From NCBI RefSeq assembly GCF_001567585.1, contig NZ_LRQV01000006.1, positions 1 through 64,000 of the forward strand: DNA of 64,000 bases. Direction: 5' to 3'. A program made the translations under genes and the position numbers. Positions 31,027 through 40,271 of this stretch are shown in pieces (position 1 is the stretch's first letter; the number at the start of each line of letters is the position of its first letter). This DNA is from Micromonospora rosaria (lineage in GTDB: Bacteria > Actinomycetota > Actinomycetes > Mycobacteriales > Micromonosporaceae). Below the pieces are notes generated by a model. It saw only the letters and a program-made list of their open reading frames with translations, was not told the origin of the DNA and did not search any database.

Positions 31027-33416
31027 GATTCGCCTCCCGCCCACAAGATCGGTTTGAACCGGCTGGCCCTGGTGTCGAGCTCGTATCCGATGAGTCGCCC
31101 CGAGCGTCGGATCCCGCCCGGGTGCCGGTGGCCGACCAGGTCCGCGCCGGCGTCGTCGCCGAGCTGCACGTCCACCCCGATCCGGGGGAAGGCGTTGACG
31201 CGGGCGTCCAGCTCCACGGTCGTCGCGCCGTTGGCGAGCTGCCGCAGCTCGGCGCGGGCGTGCGCGTCCAGGGTCGACCGCTCGCTGATCGACGACCCGG
31301 GCGACCAGCGTCGCTCCCAGCGCGGCCAGCCCGGGTTGATCAGCCGGTGCACCGCCGACTGCGGCCGGTCCTGCCCCTCACCCGACGACGTGGCCAGCAG
31401 GTGGTTGGCGCCCTTCCCGTCCGAGTAGTCCTCCGTCAGGGTGTACTGGGTGTCCGGCTCGCCGATGCTCGTCCACACCGCCCGGGGCGTGGTGGACGCC
31501 ACCCCGATGCGCGGCGCGATCCGCAGCACCTTGGCGAACCAGGTCCGGGTCTCGTCACCCCAGACGACGTCGACGGTGAACTCGGGGCCGCTCTGCACGG
31601 CCATCAGCTCGCGCAGCCGGGAGTAGACCGTGGCGTCGTCCTGGTCGACGTACGTCCGGTCGCGGAGCACCCCGGACGGGGTCGCGTCGATGTACAGCCC
31701 GATGCCCTCGGTGGTGGCGTCGCGGGCCAGGCCGGCGGCGATCACGGACACCTCGTCGCGTTGGATCCACGAGTGGTCGGTGACGTACCGCCTGTCGAGG
31801 TAGCCCTCCAGGCTGACGCATCCCAGGCTGAGGGTGCCGTCCGTGCCGCCCCGCCGGACCAGCACGGCCCCGGCCCACACCGGCACGTCGTTGGCGACGC
31901 ACACGATCATGCTGGTGCCCGGCTGCGTCGCCCCGAATGCGGCCGGGCCGACCGCGCCGGGCCCGGCGATGGGGATGGGCATGGTGAGCGACGACGACGT
32001 GTACGCGCCGAGGACCCGGGACACCGTGCCGGTCATGTGCGGTAGCTCCATGATGATCCGGCCGCTGATCAGGTCGCAGCCGTACCACTCGACCAGGTCG
32101 GTGATGACGGGCGGGGTGCGGGGCGGGGCGGGCGGATCCGGGTCGGGGTCCGGTCCGGGTCCGGGGCCGGGCGTCGACGTGAGGATGCTGAACGAGTGCG
32201 ACCGCCAGGGGCTGATGCCGATCATGGCCTGCCCGTTGACGAGGATCTGGTCGCCCTGGTCCTGGACGTTGAACCGGGTGTACCGGTTCCGGCCGCCGGA
32301 CACGCCGCGGTCGTAGTTGCCGTTGTTGTCGCCGCCGCCGGCGTCGAGCGAGGCGCTGAGGAAGACGGGGAAGCCGCCCCAGAGGTTGTTGGTGCCGGTG
32401 TCGATCCCCAGGCTGTGCTTGTCGGCGTTGATCATCCAGATCTTGTCGAGCCAGCCGGTGTCGCCGAGGAGCTGCTTGAGCTGCCCCTGCTCGTGGCGGA
32501 ATCCGCCCCAGGAGTCGACGAATCCGCTGATCCACTGGACTTGCATCAGCCAGCACAGCGCCGAGGCGTCGGAGCCGCGCAGGAGCTGCTCCAGCCAGGC
32601 CATCTGGGCGCTACCGAGCATGCTCTTGCTCGGCCCGTCCGGGTCGGCGTTGGGGTCGCGGTCGGAGCGGGAGTCGGCGACCACGAAGAGCACCCGACCG
32701 ACCTGGAAGGCGTGGAAGATGCCGTCCTCGGCGGGCAGCGGGTAGTGCGGCACCCGCTCCCGGTAGACCCGCTGGACGTTCTCTCGGCCGGCCGCCGTCC
32801 GGTCCGAGTCGTTGGGCCCGTAGTCGTGGTCGTCGTAGGTGTAGACGAGCGGCACGTTGCGGTAGAGGGCGTGCTGCCGCTCCTGGAGCAGCACGTCGTC
32901 GATCGCCCTCCGGTAGTTCGCCAACGATGCGCCGCCGGCGATCCCGTGGTTGCCCGACCCGAGGTCGTAGTAGTGCAGGTCCCCGAGGTGGGCGAAGAAC
33001 ATCGGGTTGGCGGCGCGGATCGTGTCGAACACCGGGTGGTTGCTGAGCCGGTTGTTGTTGAGGGTCGCCCCGGTGCCCGGGTACTGCGGGGTCAGACCCG
33101 CGTCCCCGGACGCGATGAAGGTGAACGAGGCCGGCTCTCCGGTGACGGGCAGGGTCTGGCACTGCCCGGACACCAGCATGGCCAGGGGCCCGCCGTCCTC
33201 CGAGATCGCCCACCAGTACCGGCGGGCCGGCGTCAGCCCCGTCGCGGTGATGGAGACGATGCCCTGGCCGGTGGCCGTGACCGGCCCGTAGTACGCGGGC
33301 CCGGTCAGCCCGGCGTTGTCGCTCACCGCCAGCCGTGCCGAGCTACCGGTGATCTTGGCGACCACCCGGAAGCTGTTCGGTTGGGCGGCGCCGACCCAGG
33401 CGTTGACGACGGTCAA
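31017..33416 (-). CDS. PhoD-like phosphodiesterase fused to Gp37-like tail protein
   Basis: 799 residues from a TTG directly after the preceding TAG, with GAGGAGG upstream. Residues 1-95 form a fibronectin-like domain as in PhoD_N (SSARLAVSDNAGLTGP, GLTPARRYWW). Residues 98-412 are a PhoD-type metallophosphatase: IASGDA, FFAHLGDLHYYD (D146), YTYDDHDYGPNDSD (195-205), FVVADSRSDR and NADKHS (D332, H334). A Pro/Gly/Asp linker (413-436) leads to 437-799, a siphovirus Gp37-like tail domain (EWYGCDLISGRIIMEL). The cysteine usual after the first PhoD motif is absent. Teichoic-acid or other wall phosphodiester cleavage at the tail tip is inferred. Confidence 0.8.
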   Translation of the reverse strand: MTVVNAWVGAAQPNSFRVVAKITGSSARLAVSDNAGLTGPAYYGPVTATGQGIVSITATGLTPARRYWWAISEDGGPLAMLVSGQCQTLPVTGEPASFTFIASGDAGLTPQYPGTGATLNNNRLSNHPVFDTIRAANPMFFAHLGDLHYYDLGSGNHGIAGGASLANYRRAIDDVLLQERQHALYRNVPLVYTYDDHDYGPNDSDRTAAGRENVQRVYRERVPHYPLPAEDGIFHAFQVGRVLFVVADSRSDRDPNADPDGPSKSMLGSAQMAWLEQLLRGSDASALCWLMQVQWISGFVDSWGGFRHEQGQLKQLLGDTGWLDKIWMINADKHSLGIDTGTNNLWGGFPVFLSASLDAGGGDNNGNYDRGVSGGRNRYTRFNVQDQGDQILVNGQAMIGISPWRSHSFSILTSTPGPGPGPDPDPDPPAPPRTPPVITDLVEWYGCDLISGRIIMELPHMTGTVSRVLGAYTSSSLTMPIPIAGPGAVGPAAFGATQPGTSMIVCVANDVPVWAGAVLVRRGGTDGTLSLGCVSLEGYLDRRYVTDHSWIQRDEVSVIAAGLARDATTEGIGLYIDATPSGVLRDRTYVDQDDATVYSRLRELMAVQSGPEFTVDVVWGDETRTWFAKVLRIAPRIGVASTTPRAVWTSIGEPDTQYTLTEDYSDGKGANHLLATSSGEGQDRPQSAVHRLINPGWPRWERRWSPGSSISERSTLDAHARAELRQLANGATTVELDARVNAFPRIGVDVQLGDDAGADLVGHRHPGGIRRSGRLIGYELDTRASRFKPILWAGGESWL

Positions 33417-34463
33417 CTACGCCTCCTCGTACGTGCCGGTGATGTTGAGCAGCACCCCCGACGCCAGGTCCGCGCCGGTCAGGTTGGACAAACCGTTCGT
33501 GCCGGACCCGGAGTCCATCCGGATCCGGTCGAACACCGCCCCGCTGCCGCCGGTGAACGCGATGGCCGCGCAGTGCCGCAGGCCCGGCGTGGACAGGCCC
33601 TCCAGGTGGCCGGTCACGCTCTGCCGGACCGTCCGGGCGATGGCGGTCGGCGCGGTGATCGTCACCGTGCCCGACCCGGACCCACCCGTCGACACCACCA
33701 GGTAGGCGGTGAACTGCACCGTCTTGTGCGCGATGCGCTTCCACGACCCGACCCGGGTGGAGAACGTGGCCGATCCGCCGCCGGTGACATCCGGCGTGTA
33801 CGACTGGTACGGCGTCGGCGCCTCGGCCATCGTCTGCCACGCCGACCCCGACCAGCGGACCAGCGCGTCAACGTCCCACACGTCGGCGTACATGCCCTCG
33901 TACACCCCGGTGGTCGGCAGCTCGGCCGCCGTCCGCACGGGCAGGATCCCGCCGGTCGTCACCGTGTACGGGGTGGTGATCGTGAGGGTGGGGTTGCCGC
34001 CACCGGACGCCGGGACGTCGATGACGCCCATCTCGAACGACCTCGTCGGCAGGCCCGGCTTGCTGGGGCTGGCCGCCGGCACCCCGGACACGTACTCCGT
34101 GTCGAACGACTTCGCCCCGCTGCCGTCCTCGTCGTCGTTCCAGATCCGGGCGACGATGATGTCCCGGCGGGGCTGGGCGCCCGCCGCCGGGACCGTCCGG
34201 TTGTGCTGCCGCAACTCGAACAGGTACGGGCCGCCCAGGTTCGGGCCGGGGTAGATCACGCCCTGGATGTTCTGCACGGTCAGGGTGAAGCCGGAGATGG
34301 ACAGGGGGGCGACGCCGGCCGGGTGGACGCCCTGCCGGGCCCCGAACCGGTCCGCCGTGCCCCCCTTGACCAGCAGCGTCCCGAACAGGCGACGCGTCTC
34401 CGCCGCGTCGTACGACACCGGCAACGCCACGGAGTTGTTGAGGAATCCCGGATCAGAGGGCAT
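33417..34463 (-). CDS. Minor tail protein, likely fibre or receptor-binding
   Basis: 348 residues, beta-rich with many Gly/Thr/Ser strands (GNPTLTITTPYTVTTGG, GSGSGTVTITAPTAI). The C terminus is a compact domain (FDRIRMDSGSGTNGLSNLTG). No enzymatic site is visible. Its place between the distal tail protein and the PhoD-fusion protein fits a fibre or baseplate component. Confidence 0.65.
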   Translation of the reverse strand: MPSDPGFLNNSVALPVSYDAAETRRLFGTLLVKGGTADRFGARQGVHPAGVAPLSISGFTLTVQNIQGVIYPGPNLGGPYLFELRQHNRTVPAAGAQPRRDIIVARIWNDDEDGSGAKSFDTEYVSGVPAASPSKPGLPTRSFEMGVIDVPASGGGNPTLTITTPYTVTTGGILPVRTAAELPTTGVYEGMYADVWDVDALVRWSGSAWQTMAEAPTPYQSYTPDVTGGGSATFSTRVGSWKRIAHKTVQFTAYLVVSTGGSGSGTVTITAPTAIARTVRQSVTGHLEGLSTPGLRHCAAIAFTGGSGAVFDRIRMDSGSGTNGLSNLTGADLASGVLLNITGTYEEA

Positions 34464-34466
34464 TGA

Positions 34467-35333
34467 TCACCACCACGTGTCTCTCCACCGGACGGTCACC
34501 GTCCCGGCTGTCTGGGTCGGAGCGAGATGCCGCAGCACGCTGGTGCCGCGCAGCAGCAACGGCCAGTCCCCGACCACGTCGGACCGGCGCGACGACTGCT
34601 GGTCGCCGTTGAGCCACACCGTGCGGGCCCGCGTGTCCACCTCCAGCCACTCGCCGGCGGCCAGGGGCGGCACCACCCGCTGCACCCGGGTCACCCCGTC
34701 CGGGCCCCGGACCGCGATCCGGTTGTCGCCCGGCAGGGGGCCGTCGTAGCGGATGGTCAGGCTCGCTGGCGCGCGGCCCTCGTTGACGAGGTCGGCGGCA
34801 CCCCCGGTCTGGGTCGCGCCGATCGTGAACGGCACGGTCATCGGGAAGGTCAGGCCGCCCGACCAGGTGGGGCCACCCAGCGGCCCGGCCGTCCGCTCGA
34901 CCGCCGAGTAGATGAACGGGTCCAGGGCGACGGCCGCGCACCGCACCCACACCCGGCCGGTGCCGAGCAGATCCATGCGCGGCTCGGTCATGCGCGTCCG
35001 CACATACGCCAGGTACTCCCGGCCGCCCTGCCGCCACCGCATCGGCACGTCCCCGGCCACCCCCGTCGGCGCGAACGCCGCCGCCAGGTCGTGCAGGTCC
35101 TCCAGGGCGCCGGCGACGTCGTCGCGGCCGGGGCCGATCAGCCCACCGAACGAGATCACCCGCTCGGCGGACCACTCGGCCCCGGACCAGCCGCCGTGCC
35201 CCCACGCCAGGCCGCCGCTCTGGTCGGCGCGGGTCTGCCGCACCCACGGATTCGTGTCGTCGGTGATCCGGAACCGGGTGCCCGGGCCCATGGCCAAGCC
35301 CCGGATCTCGAACTGTCCCTCGGCCAGTGCCAT
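34467..35333 (-). CDS. Distal tail protein (Dit-like)
   Basis: 288 residues from the ATG at 35333, which overlaps the tape-measure stop. The N terminus (FEIRGLAMGPGTRFRI) and the central strand pattern with SGGLTFPMTVPFTIG are typical of phage distal tail proteins, which cap the tail tube. The gene order tape measure, Dit, tail hub is the standard siphovirus order. Confidence 0.75.
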   Translation of the reverse strand: MALAEGQFEIRGLAMGPGTRFRITDDTNPWVRQTRADQSGGLAWGHGGWSGAEWSAERVISFGGLIGPGRDDVAGALEDLHDLAAAFAPTGVAGDVPMRWRQGGREYLAYVRTRMTEPRMDLLGTGRVWVRCAAVALDPFIYSAVERTAGPLGGPTWSGGLTFPMTVPFTIGATQTGGAADLVNEGRAPASLTIRYDGPLPGDNRIAVRGPDGVTRVQRVVPPLAAGEWLEVDTRARTVWLNGDQQSSRRSDVVGDWPLLLRGTSVLRHLAPTQTAGTVTVRWRDTWW

Positions 35334-38053
35334 CAGGCTGCTCCGCTCACCCGCAGGTCGTCGTTCATCTGGCGCAGCGAGAACCGGTCGCTCCACGCCT
35401 GGATGTTGACGTTCTCGATGTACGTGTCCCCGCCCCCGCCGGCGCCGGCCGTGCCGCCGGGCTTGCCGACGACGGCCAGCCGGGCCCCGTTGTTGGCCGC
35501 CTCCAGGGCGGCCCGGTTGCGGCTGGTGCTGGCCACGGTGGAGACGTACTCGCCGCGGGTGAGCATCGTGGTACCGGACGGGCTGAGGAACGGCACGTTG
35601 TCGAAACCGCTCGGCCCGTCAACGAGACCACCGGTGGACATGCCGGACGCCGGGTTGGGCTGCGAGGCCATCACCGCCCGCAACCTGACCTGCCGGTCCT
35701 TGATCGAGTTCCAGAGCTCCTTGAAGCGGGACACGTCGGCGTGGGCCTTGGCCAACCCGGGGGTCTTGATCGTGGTCGAAACAAGCCCCGGCACCTGGTC
35801 GTAGCTTTTGGCGTACCGCTGGATCTCCGACTCGGTCATCCCCGCCGCGCGGGCCTGCTGGATGAACTTCTGCCGCAACTGCTCGGTCTTCGCGGTCAGC
35901 TCGCCCGAGGTGGCCCCGGACTCCGCCATGGCGCGGATCTGGTCGTAGTGCGCCTCGATGAGCCGGCGCACGTTCTCCCGGTTCGTGATCGCCGACTCGC
36001 TGTTGCCCTTGAGCGCGCCGCCGTTCTCCCGCGCGGCCTCGGTCATCCGCCGCATCGCCGACACCGCCGCGTCCTCGGCCTCCTCCACGGAGAACAGCCG
36101 GTCGAACAGCGCGGACAGCTCCTGGTCGAGTTGGTCGATTCCCGCAGCCAGGTTGTCCGCCTCGTTGGCGGTCACCCCCAGCGAGGCGGCCAACTGTCGG
36201 GTCGCCGGGTCCAGGTCGCTGGTCGCTTTCTGGGTCTCGGCGGTCGCCGCGTTGAGCTCCTTGTGCATCTCCTGGGCTTTGCCGAGGGTGCCGGACAGGC
36301 CCTCGTAGTCCTCGCGGAGGTTCGCCACGTCGTCGCCGGAGACCAGGCCCCGCCACGCCGACTTCATCGTGCCCTGCTTCTGCGCGGCCTCGTCGAGCTT
36401 GCGGTTGACCTCCTCCATCGCGGCGGCCTCACCCGCGATGGCCTTGGTCAGGGTCGCCGCCGAGATGCCGTACTGCTCGGCCGTCTTGATGACGCCCTTC
36501 TTCGTCAGCTCGTTGGCGATCCACAGCTCCGTGTCGCGGGTGACCGCCCCGGACTGCTGGTCGAGGGTCGACGCTAGGTCCCGGGCCTGGGCCCGCGCGT
36601 TGGCCTGCGCCGTCGTGAACGCCATGAGCGCCACCACGGCGGCGCCGATCGCCGCGCCCCACGGACCGGCGAGCACCGAGCCGACCGCGCCGAGCCGCCC
36701 GGAGGTGGCCACCGCCGCCGCGGCGAGCCGGCCCTGGCTGTTGGCCAGCCACTCGATCGCCTGCCGGTAGGCGACGATCTGCGGCACCGCGATCAGGGCC
36801 GCCCCGCCGGTCAGCAGCAGAGCGGCGGTCGTGGCGGCGAGCACCCCCAGGATCACCTTGACCGGGCCGGGCAGGTTCCCGAGCACCTCACCCAGGGCGG
36901 AGATCAAATCTGCGGCCTTGCCCACCGCCGGCAGGAACACGTTGCCCATGTCGATGGCGAAGTCGTTGAGGTTGTTCCGGGCGATCTGGATGCGGGACTC
37001 GACGGTGGCGTACCGCCGCTCGGCCTCCTCCAACAGGGCGGTGTTCTCGTCCCAGCCCCGGTTGGCGATGTCCAGGCTGCGGCTGACCAGGTCCCCGGCG
37101 CCGGCGAGACGCAGCAGCGCGTCGCGGAGGATGATCTCCGACAGGCCGAGCTGCTTGAGGGTGGCGAACACGTCCTGGCCGGAGGCCTGCATCCGGCCGA
37201 GGCCCTGGATGAACGCGGCCGTGGCCTTCGCCGAGTCCTGACCCCAGGCCCTGGCGAAGTCGGCGGCGGACATGCCCGACACCGCCGCGAACGTCTCCAG
37301 GTCCTCGCCGCCGGCTCGGACCGCGCTCTCGATGGCGATGAACGCCCGGGAGATCGCGCTACCGCCGGCCTCGGCCATGATGCCGACGGACGACAACGCT
37401 CCCGCGAAGCCGAGGACGTCGGCCTCCGACATCCTCACGGTCTTGCCGGCGCCGGCGATCCGCAGCGCCATGTCGACGATCTCCTGCTCGGTCGTCGCCG
37501 AGTTGTTGCCCAGCTCCACGATGGACGCGCCGAGCCGACCGACGTTGTCCGGGCTGGTCTGCATGATGTTCATCAGCCGGCTCAGCGCGAACGCAGCCTC
37601 TTCCGAGGAGAGGTTGGTGGCGATGCCCAGGTCGACCATCGTGCGGGTGAACGCGACCAGGTTGTGCCGCTGCACACCGAGCTGCGCCGCCGCCGCGGCG
37701 ACCCCGGCGATCTCCTCGTGCGTCTGGGGCAGGGTCCGCGCCAGGCCGCGCAGCGACTCCTCCAGGTCGTCCATCTGGGCCGGCGTGCCGTCGACGACCT
37801 TCGCTACGCCCGTCCACGCGGACTCCCAGGAGATGGCCGCCCGGGTGGCCATCACCAGCCCGGCCATGATCGCCGCCCCGCCGGCGAGGAACGCGGCACC
37901 GACCTCCTGCATCGCCGCGTCGACGCGGGCCTGTTCGGCCTCCAACCGCGCCAGCTCCCGCTCGAACGCCCGCGCGGACGCCTCGGCGCTCTTCATACCC
38001 CGCTCGAACTGGCGGGGGTCGGCGGAGAGCCGATACGACAGATCCTTGTCCAC
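35333..38053 (-). CDS. Tail tape measure protein
   Basis: 906 residues, the longest gene in the window. A coiled-coil N terminus (ARAFERELARLEAEQARVDA) precedes a TP901-type core (ISWESAWTGVAKVVDGTPAQ, LGVQRHNLVAFTRTMVDLGI). Hydrophobic segments lie at about 50-75 and 395-435, and long helices continue to the end. It sets tail length during assembly and may form the DNA channel. By the usual ratio of about 0.15 nm per residue the tail would be near 135 nm; that is an estimate. Confidence 0.95.
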   Translation of the reverse strand: MDKDLSYRLSADPRQFERGMKSAEASARAFERELARLEAEQARVDAAMQEVGAAFLAGGAAIMAGLVMATRAAISWESAWTGVAKVVDGTPAQMDDLEESLRGLARTLPQTHEEIAGVAAAAAQLGVQRHNLVAFTRTMVDLGIATNLSSEEAAFALSRLMNIMQTSPDNVGRLGASIVELGNNSATTEQEIVDMALRIAGAGKTVRMSEADVLGFAGALSSVGIMAEAGGSAISRAFIAIESAVRAGGEDLETFAAVSGMSAADFARAWGQDSAKATAAFIQGLGRMQASGQDVFATLKQLGLSEIILRDALLRLAGAGDLVSRSLDIANRGWDENTALLEEAERRYATVESRIQIARNNLNDFAIDMGNVFLPAVGKAADLISALGEVLGNLPGPVKVILGVLAATTAALLLTGGAALIAVPQIVAYRQAIEWLANSQGRLAAAAVATSGRLGAVGSVLAGPWGAAIGAAVVALMAFTTAQANARAQARDLASTLDQQSGAVTRDTELWIANELTKKGVIKTAEQYGISAATLTKAIAGEAAAMEEVNRKLDEAAQKQGTMKSAWRGLVSGDDVANLREDYEGLSGTLGKAQEMHKELNAATAETQKATSDLDPATRQLAASLGVTANEADNLAAGIDQLDQELSALFDRLFSVEEAEDAAVSAMRRMTEAARENGGALKGNSESAITNRENVRRLIEAHYDQIRAMAESGATSGELTAKTEQLRQKFIQQARAAGMTESEIQRYAKSYDQVPGLVSTTIKTPGLAKAHADVSRFKELWNSIKDRQVRLRAVMASQPNPASGMSTGGLVDGPSGFDNVPFLSPSGTTMLTRGEYVSTVASTSRNRAALEAANNGARLAVVGKPGGTAGAGGGGDTYIENVNIQAWSDRFSLRQMNDDLRVSGAA

Positions 38054-38071
38054 CGGCCACCGCCCTTTCGC

Positions 38072-38952
38072 TCAGTCGCGCCGCTCCAGGCGCACGAACA
38101 CCCCGGCGCCGTTCTGCTTGCCGGCGAGCTGCTCCTGCTCGGTCTCCAGCAGCTCGCAACCCCGGCACCGGTCAGCGACCGCCCGGTAGGCGTGCTGGTG
38201 GCCGCCGTGGTCCGTCTGCCACTCGTCCGGGCGGGTGCCGCACCGCCCACACCGCGACCTGTCCCGCACGAACTGCCAGATCGCCTTGTCCCGGTCGTCC
38301 TTCGACCAGCCGAGGAAGGCGCTGTGCGGGATCTGGTAGGCGCGGGACACGTCCAGCTCCAGCGCTAGCTGGGCATCCTGGTCGAGCCTTTTGGGAGCAC
38401 CACCGGCTCGGCGGCCCGGCCAGTCAGGTTGATCGCCACGCACGCCGCCCACAGGCCGCGCACCTCACCAGCAGACATGCGGGTCGACAGCATCTCCGCC
38501 CAGTCGGCGGCGGACATCCCCGCGCCCTCCGCGCTGGCCGCGAGCAGCGCCGGCCGGAACGTCGCGTCGTCCCAGGCCGGCCACGGCGGCAGCTCGTCAC
38601 CGGCCCGCCGGGCTTCCTCCCGCTTCGCCTTGACCGCCGCCATCTGCTCCTCGGACGGCGGATGGTCGGCGATCAGCGACTCGGCCGTCACCTCGCCGAC
38701 CAGCGGCAGGGCCCGCAGCACGACCGTCTCGTAGCAGCCGTCCAGCTCCCGCGACGCCGCGTCGACCCGGGCGTGGGCCTCGGCCACCTCCTCCGGCGAC
38801 CGGTCGGCGAGGGTGACCTGCCGCAGGTGCCGCTGCGCCACCGCCAGGGCCTCCTGGGCGCGTGCGGCGCCGGCCTCGTCGACGAGCATCCGGTACGGCA
38901 CCGACGGGCGGGAGCGACCCAGCAGCCGCTCCCTCTGGCCGGTGTCGCTCAC
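38072..38952 (-). CDS. Tail assembly chaperone G-T, made by -1 frameshift
   Basis: The upstream frame (38952 to the TAG at 38365-38367, 195 residues) has the helical G-type chaperone pattern with EEVAEAHARVDAASRELDG. The second frame runs to 38072 and adds about 108 residues: IPHSAFLGWSKDDRDKAIWQ followed by a cysteine/histidine cluster (CGRCG, HGGHQH, CRGC) that could bind zinc. A CCCAAAA heptamer sits 22 nt before the G stop, in phase for a -1 slip. The two products guide tail-tube assembly around the tape measure. Confidence 0.85.
38365..38952 (-). CDS. Tail assembly chaperone G (short product)
   Basis: 195 residues from a GTG that overlaps the major tail protein stop by four bases. This is the unshifted product and should be the more abundant one. 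The ratio of G to G-T is usually conserved in long-tailed phages. Confidence 0.8.
   Translation of the reverse strand: MSDTGQRERLLGRSRPSVPYRMLVDEAGAARAQEALAVAQRHLRQVTLADRSPEEVAEAHARVDAASRELDGCYETVVLRALPLVGEVTAESLIADHPPSEEQMAAVKAKREEARRAGDELPPWPAWDDATFRPALLAASAEGAGMSAADWAEMLSTRMSAGEVRGLWAACVAINLTGRAAEPVVLPKGSTRMPS
38389..38395 (-). promoter_or_regulatory. Slippery heptamer CCCAAAA
   Basis: On the minus strand the heptamer reads C CCA AAA in the chaperone frame and allows tandem -1 slippage to CCC AAA. The shifted frame is open to 38072 and encodes the T extension. Confidence 0.8.
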
Positions 38953-39449
38953 GATGCCGGGCCGGGGATGACGACGTCCTCCGCCCAGTCCGTGATCGAG
39001 AAGTCGAGGATCACGCGGGAGGCCTCGCTGCCGGCGACGTCGACGGTCGGCGTCACCGCGCTGACCTCGACGGCGAACACCCGGGCGTGCTGCCCGGCGA
39101 CGTCGCCGCCGTAGCCGATGAACACGTTGCCCCGGTCACCGCGCTTGATCACCGCCCGCACGTCGTCGGTGTCCTGGCTGGCGTAGCAGGTGAGCTGGGC
39201 GTCGCCGGGGTTGATCCGGCCGGAGATCCGGCCGGTCTTGCGGGTGCCGAGGTCCGGCACCGCGACCCGGTCGGCGGCGACCTCCCAGCCGGTCGCGGAG
39301 GCCACCTCGGCCGACAGGTCCCACGCATCCGCGTGGTCCAGCTCGTCGCGGTCCGGCTGGTTGATGTCGGCGATCTCGGGCACCCAGTAGTAGACGGTGA
39401 CCTCGGGGCTGATGTACCGGTCGGTGGCCGGCAACGCGGTCGGTGCCAT
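38949..39449 (-). CDS. Major tail protein
   Basis: 166 residues from the ATG at 39449, chosen because AAGGAG lies seven bases upstream; a longer version starts six codons earlier. The sequence is beta-rich (RYISPEVTVYYWVPEI, ARVFAVEVSAVTPTVDVAG) and sits just before the tail chaperones, the fixed position of the tube protein. It forms the tail tube. Confidence 0.85.
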   Translation of the reverse strand: MAPTALPATDRYISPEVTVYYWVPEIADINQPDRDELDHADAWDLSAEVASATGWEVAADRVAVPDLGTRKTGRISGRINPGDAQLTCYASQDTDDVRAVIKRGDRGNVFIGYGGDVAGQHARVFAVEVSAVTPTVDVAGSEASRVILDFSITDWAEDVVIPGPAS

Positions 39450-39463
39450 GCTCTTCTCCTTGC

Positions 39464-39904
39464 TCACTTGAAGCCGCGCCGGCGGGCGGCGTCGGCGACG
39501 ACCTTGACGATGTCGGCCCGCACCTGCGCGCGGCGGGCCTGCGCCGCCGGCAACAGGAACGGGCGGGTCCGCTGCGTGTACCAGCGCTCCCGGTTCCCGA
39601 ACAGCGGGTGACGGAAGTTGGCGGCGTTGCCCCGGCGCGCGGCGATGCCCTCGTACGGGCGGGCGTGCGGTGCCCGCTTCCTGCTGACCGTGATGATCAC
39701 CCCGGCGCGTCCCCGGCCGTACAGCACCTTGACGCGGATCGCACCGGGGATGCGGGACGACCAGGACGCGCGGCCCTTGGCATCAGCGGCGACCTGGTCC
39801 CCGGTCTTCTTCAGCGCCGGCCGGAGATCCTTCCGCACGTCCTTGGGGATCTGGGACAGGTCGGCGTACATCTCGCCGAACTGGTTGGTGCCGACCACCG
39901 CCAC
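39464..39904 (-). CDS. HK97 gp10-like tail-completion protein
   Basis: 146 residues with GDQVAADAKGRASWSSRIP and ARPYEGIAARRGNAANFRHPLF, characteristic of the HK97 gp10 family. These proteins join head and tail. It precedes the major tail protein in the operon. Confidence 0.8.
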   Translation of the reverse strand: MAVVGTNQFGEMYADLSQIPKDVRKDLRPALKKTGDQVAADAKGRASWSSRIPGAIRVKVLYGRGRAGVIITVSRKRAPHARPYEGIAARRGNAANFRHPLFGNRERWYTQRTRPFLLPAAQARRAQVRADIVKVVADAARRRGFK

Positions 39905-39947
39905 GACGGATCACCTCCTGTACGGGTTGCTGCTACGGTCCGCAGGC

Positions 39948-40271
39948 ATGGCAGGCATCCCGACCGGCGTGTGGACGCACCCGACCGGCCCCCGATTCGA
40001 GGTCACCCAGCAGCCCGACGGCTGGCACATCGCCGTCTACCCGCGCCGGGGCGCCCGGCAGCCGGGCGCGACCTTCGTCTTCGACACCGACGACCAGGCA
40101 GCCGAGAAGGTCGGCGGCCTGGAAGCGCAGGGCTACGTCCACCAGCCCGATCAGACGACGACACCGGCGGACAGCGGCGTGGACTCACAGTGGACGCCGG
40201 GCAACATGGTCGGCGCGGTGCTGCTGTTCCTGGCGATCCTCGGCCTCGGGATGTGGATCCTCGGCGACTAG
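39948..40271 (+). CDS. Moron: tail-anchored membrane protein inside the tail operon
   Basis: 107 residues on the plus strand, inserted between two minus-strand tail genes. The N-terminal 80 residues are soluble (PRFEVTQQPDGWHIAVYP), and a C-terminal helix (MVGAVLLFLAILGLGMWIL) anchors the protein. Strong GC bias at third positions supports a real gene. TACGGT lies eight bases before the ATG, with no ribosome site, which suggests a leaderless transcript. Its stop overlaps the convergent tail-terminator stop by four bases. The role is unknown; exclusion of other phages is one option. Confidence 0.65.
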   Translation: MAGIPTGVWTHPTGPRFEVTQQPDGWHIAVYPRRGARQPGATFVFDTDDQAAEKVGGLEAQGYVHQPDQTTTPADSGVDSQWTPGNMVGAVLLFLAILGLGMWILGD

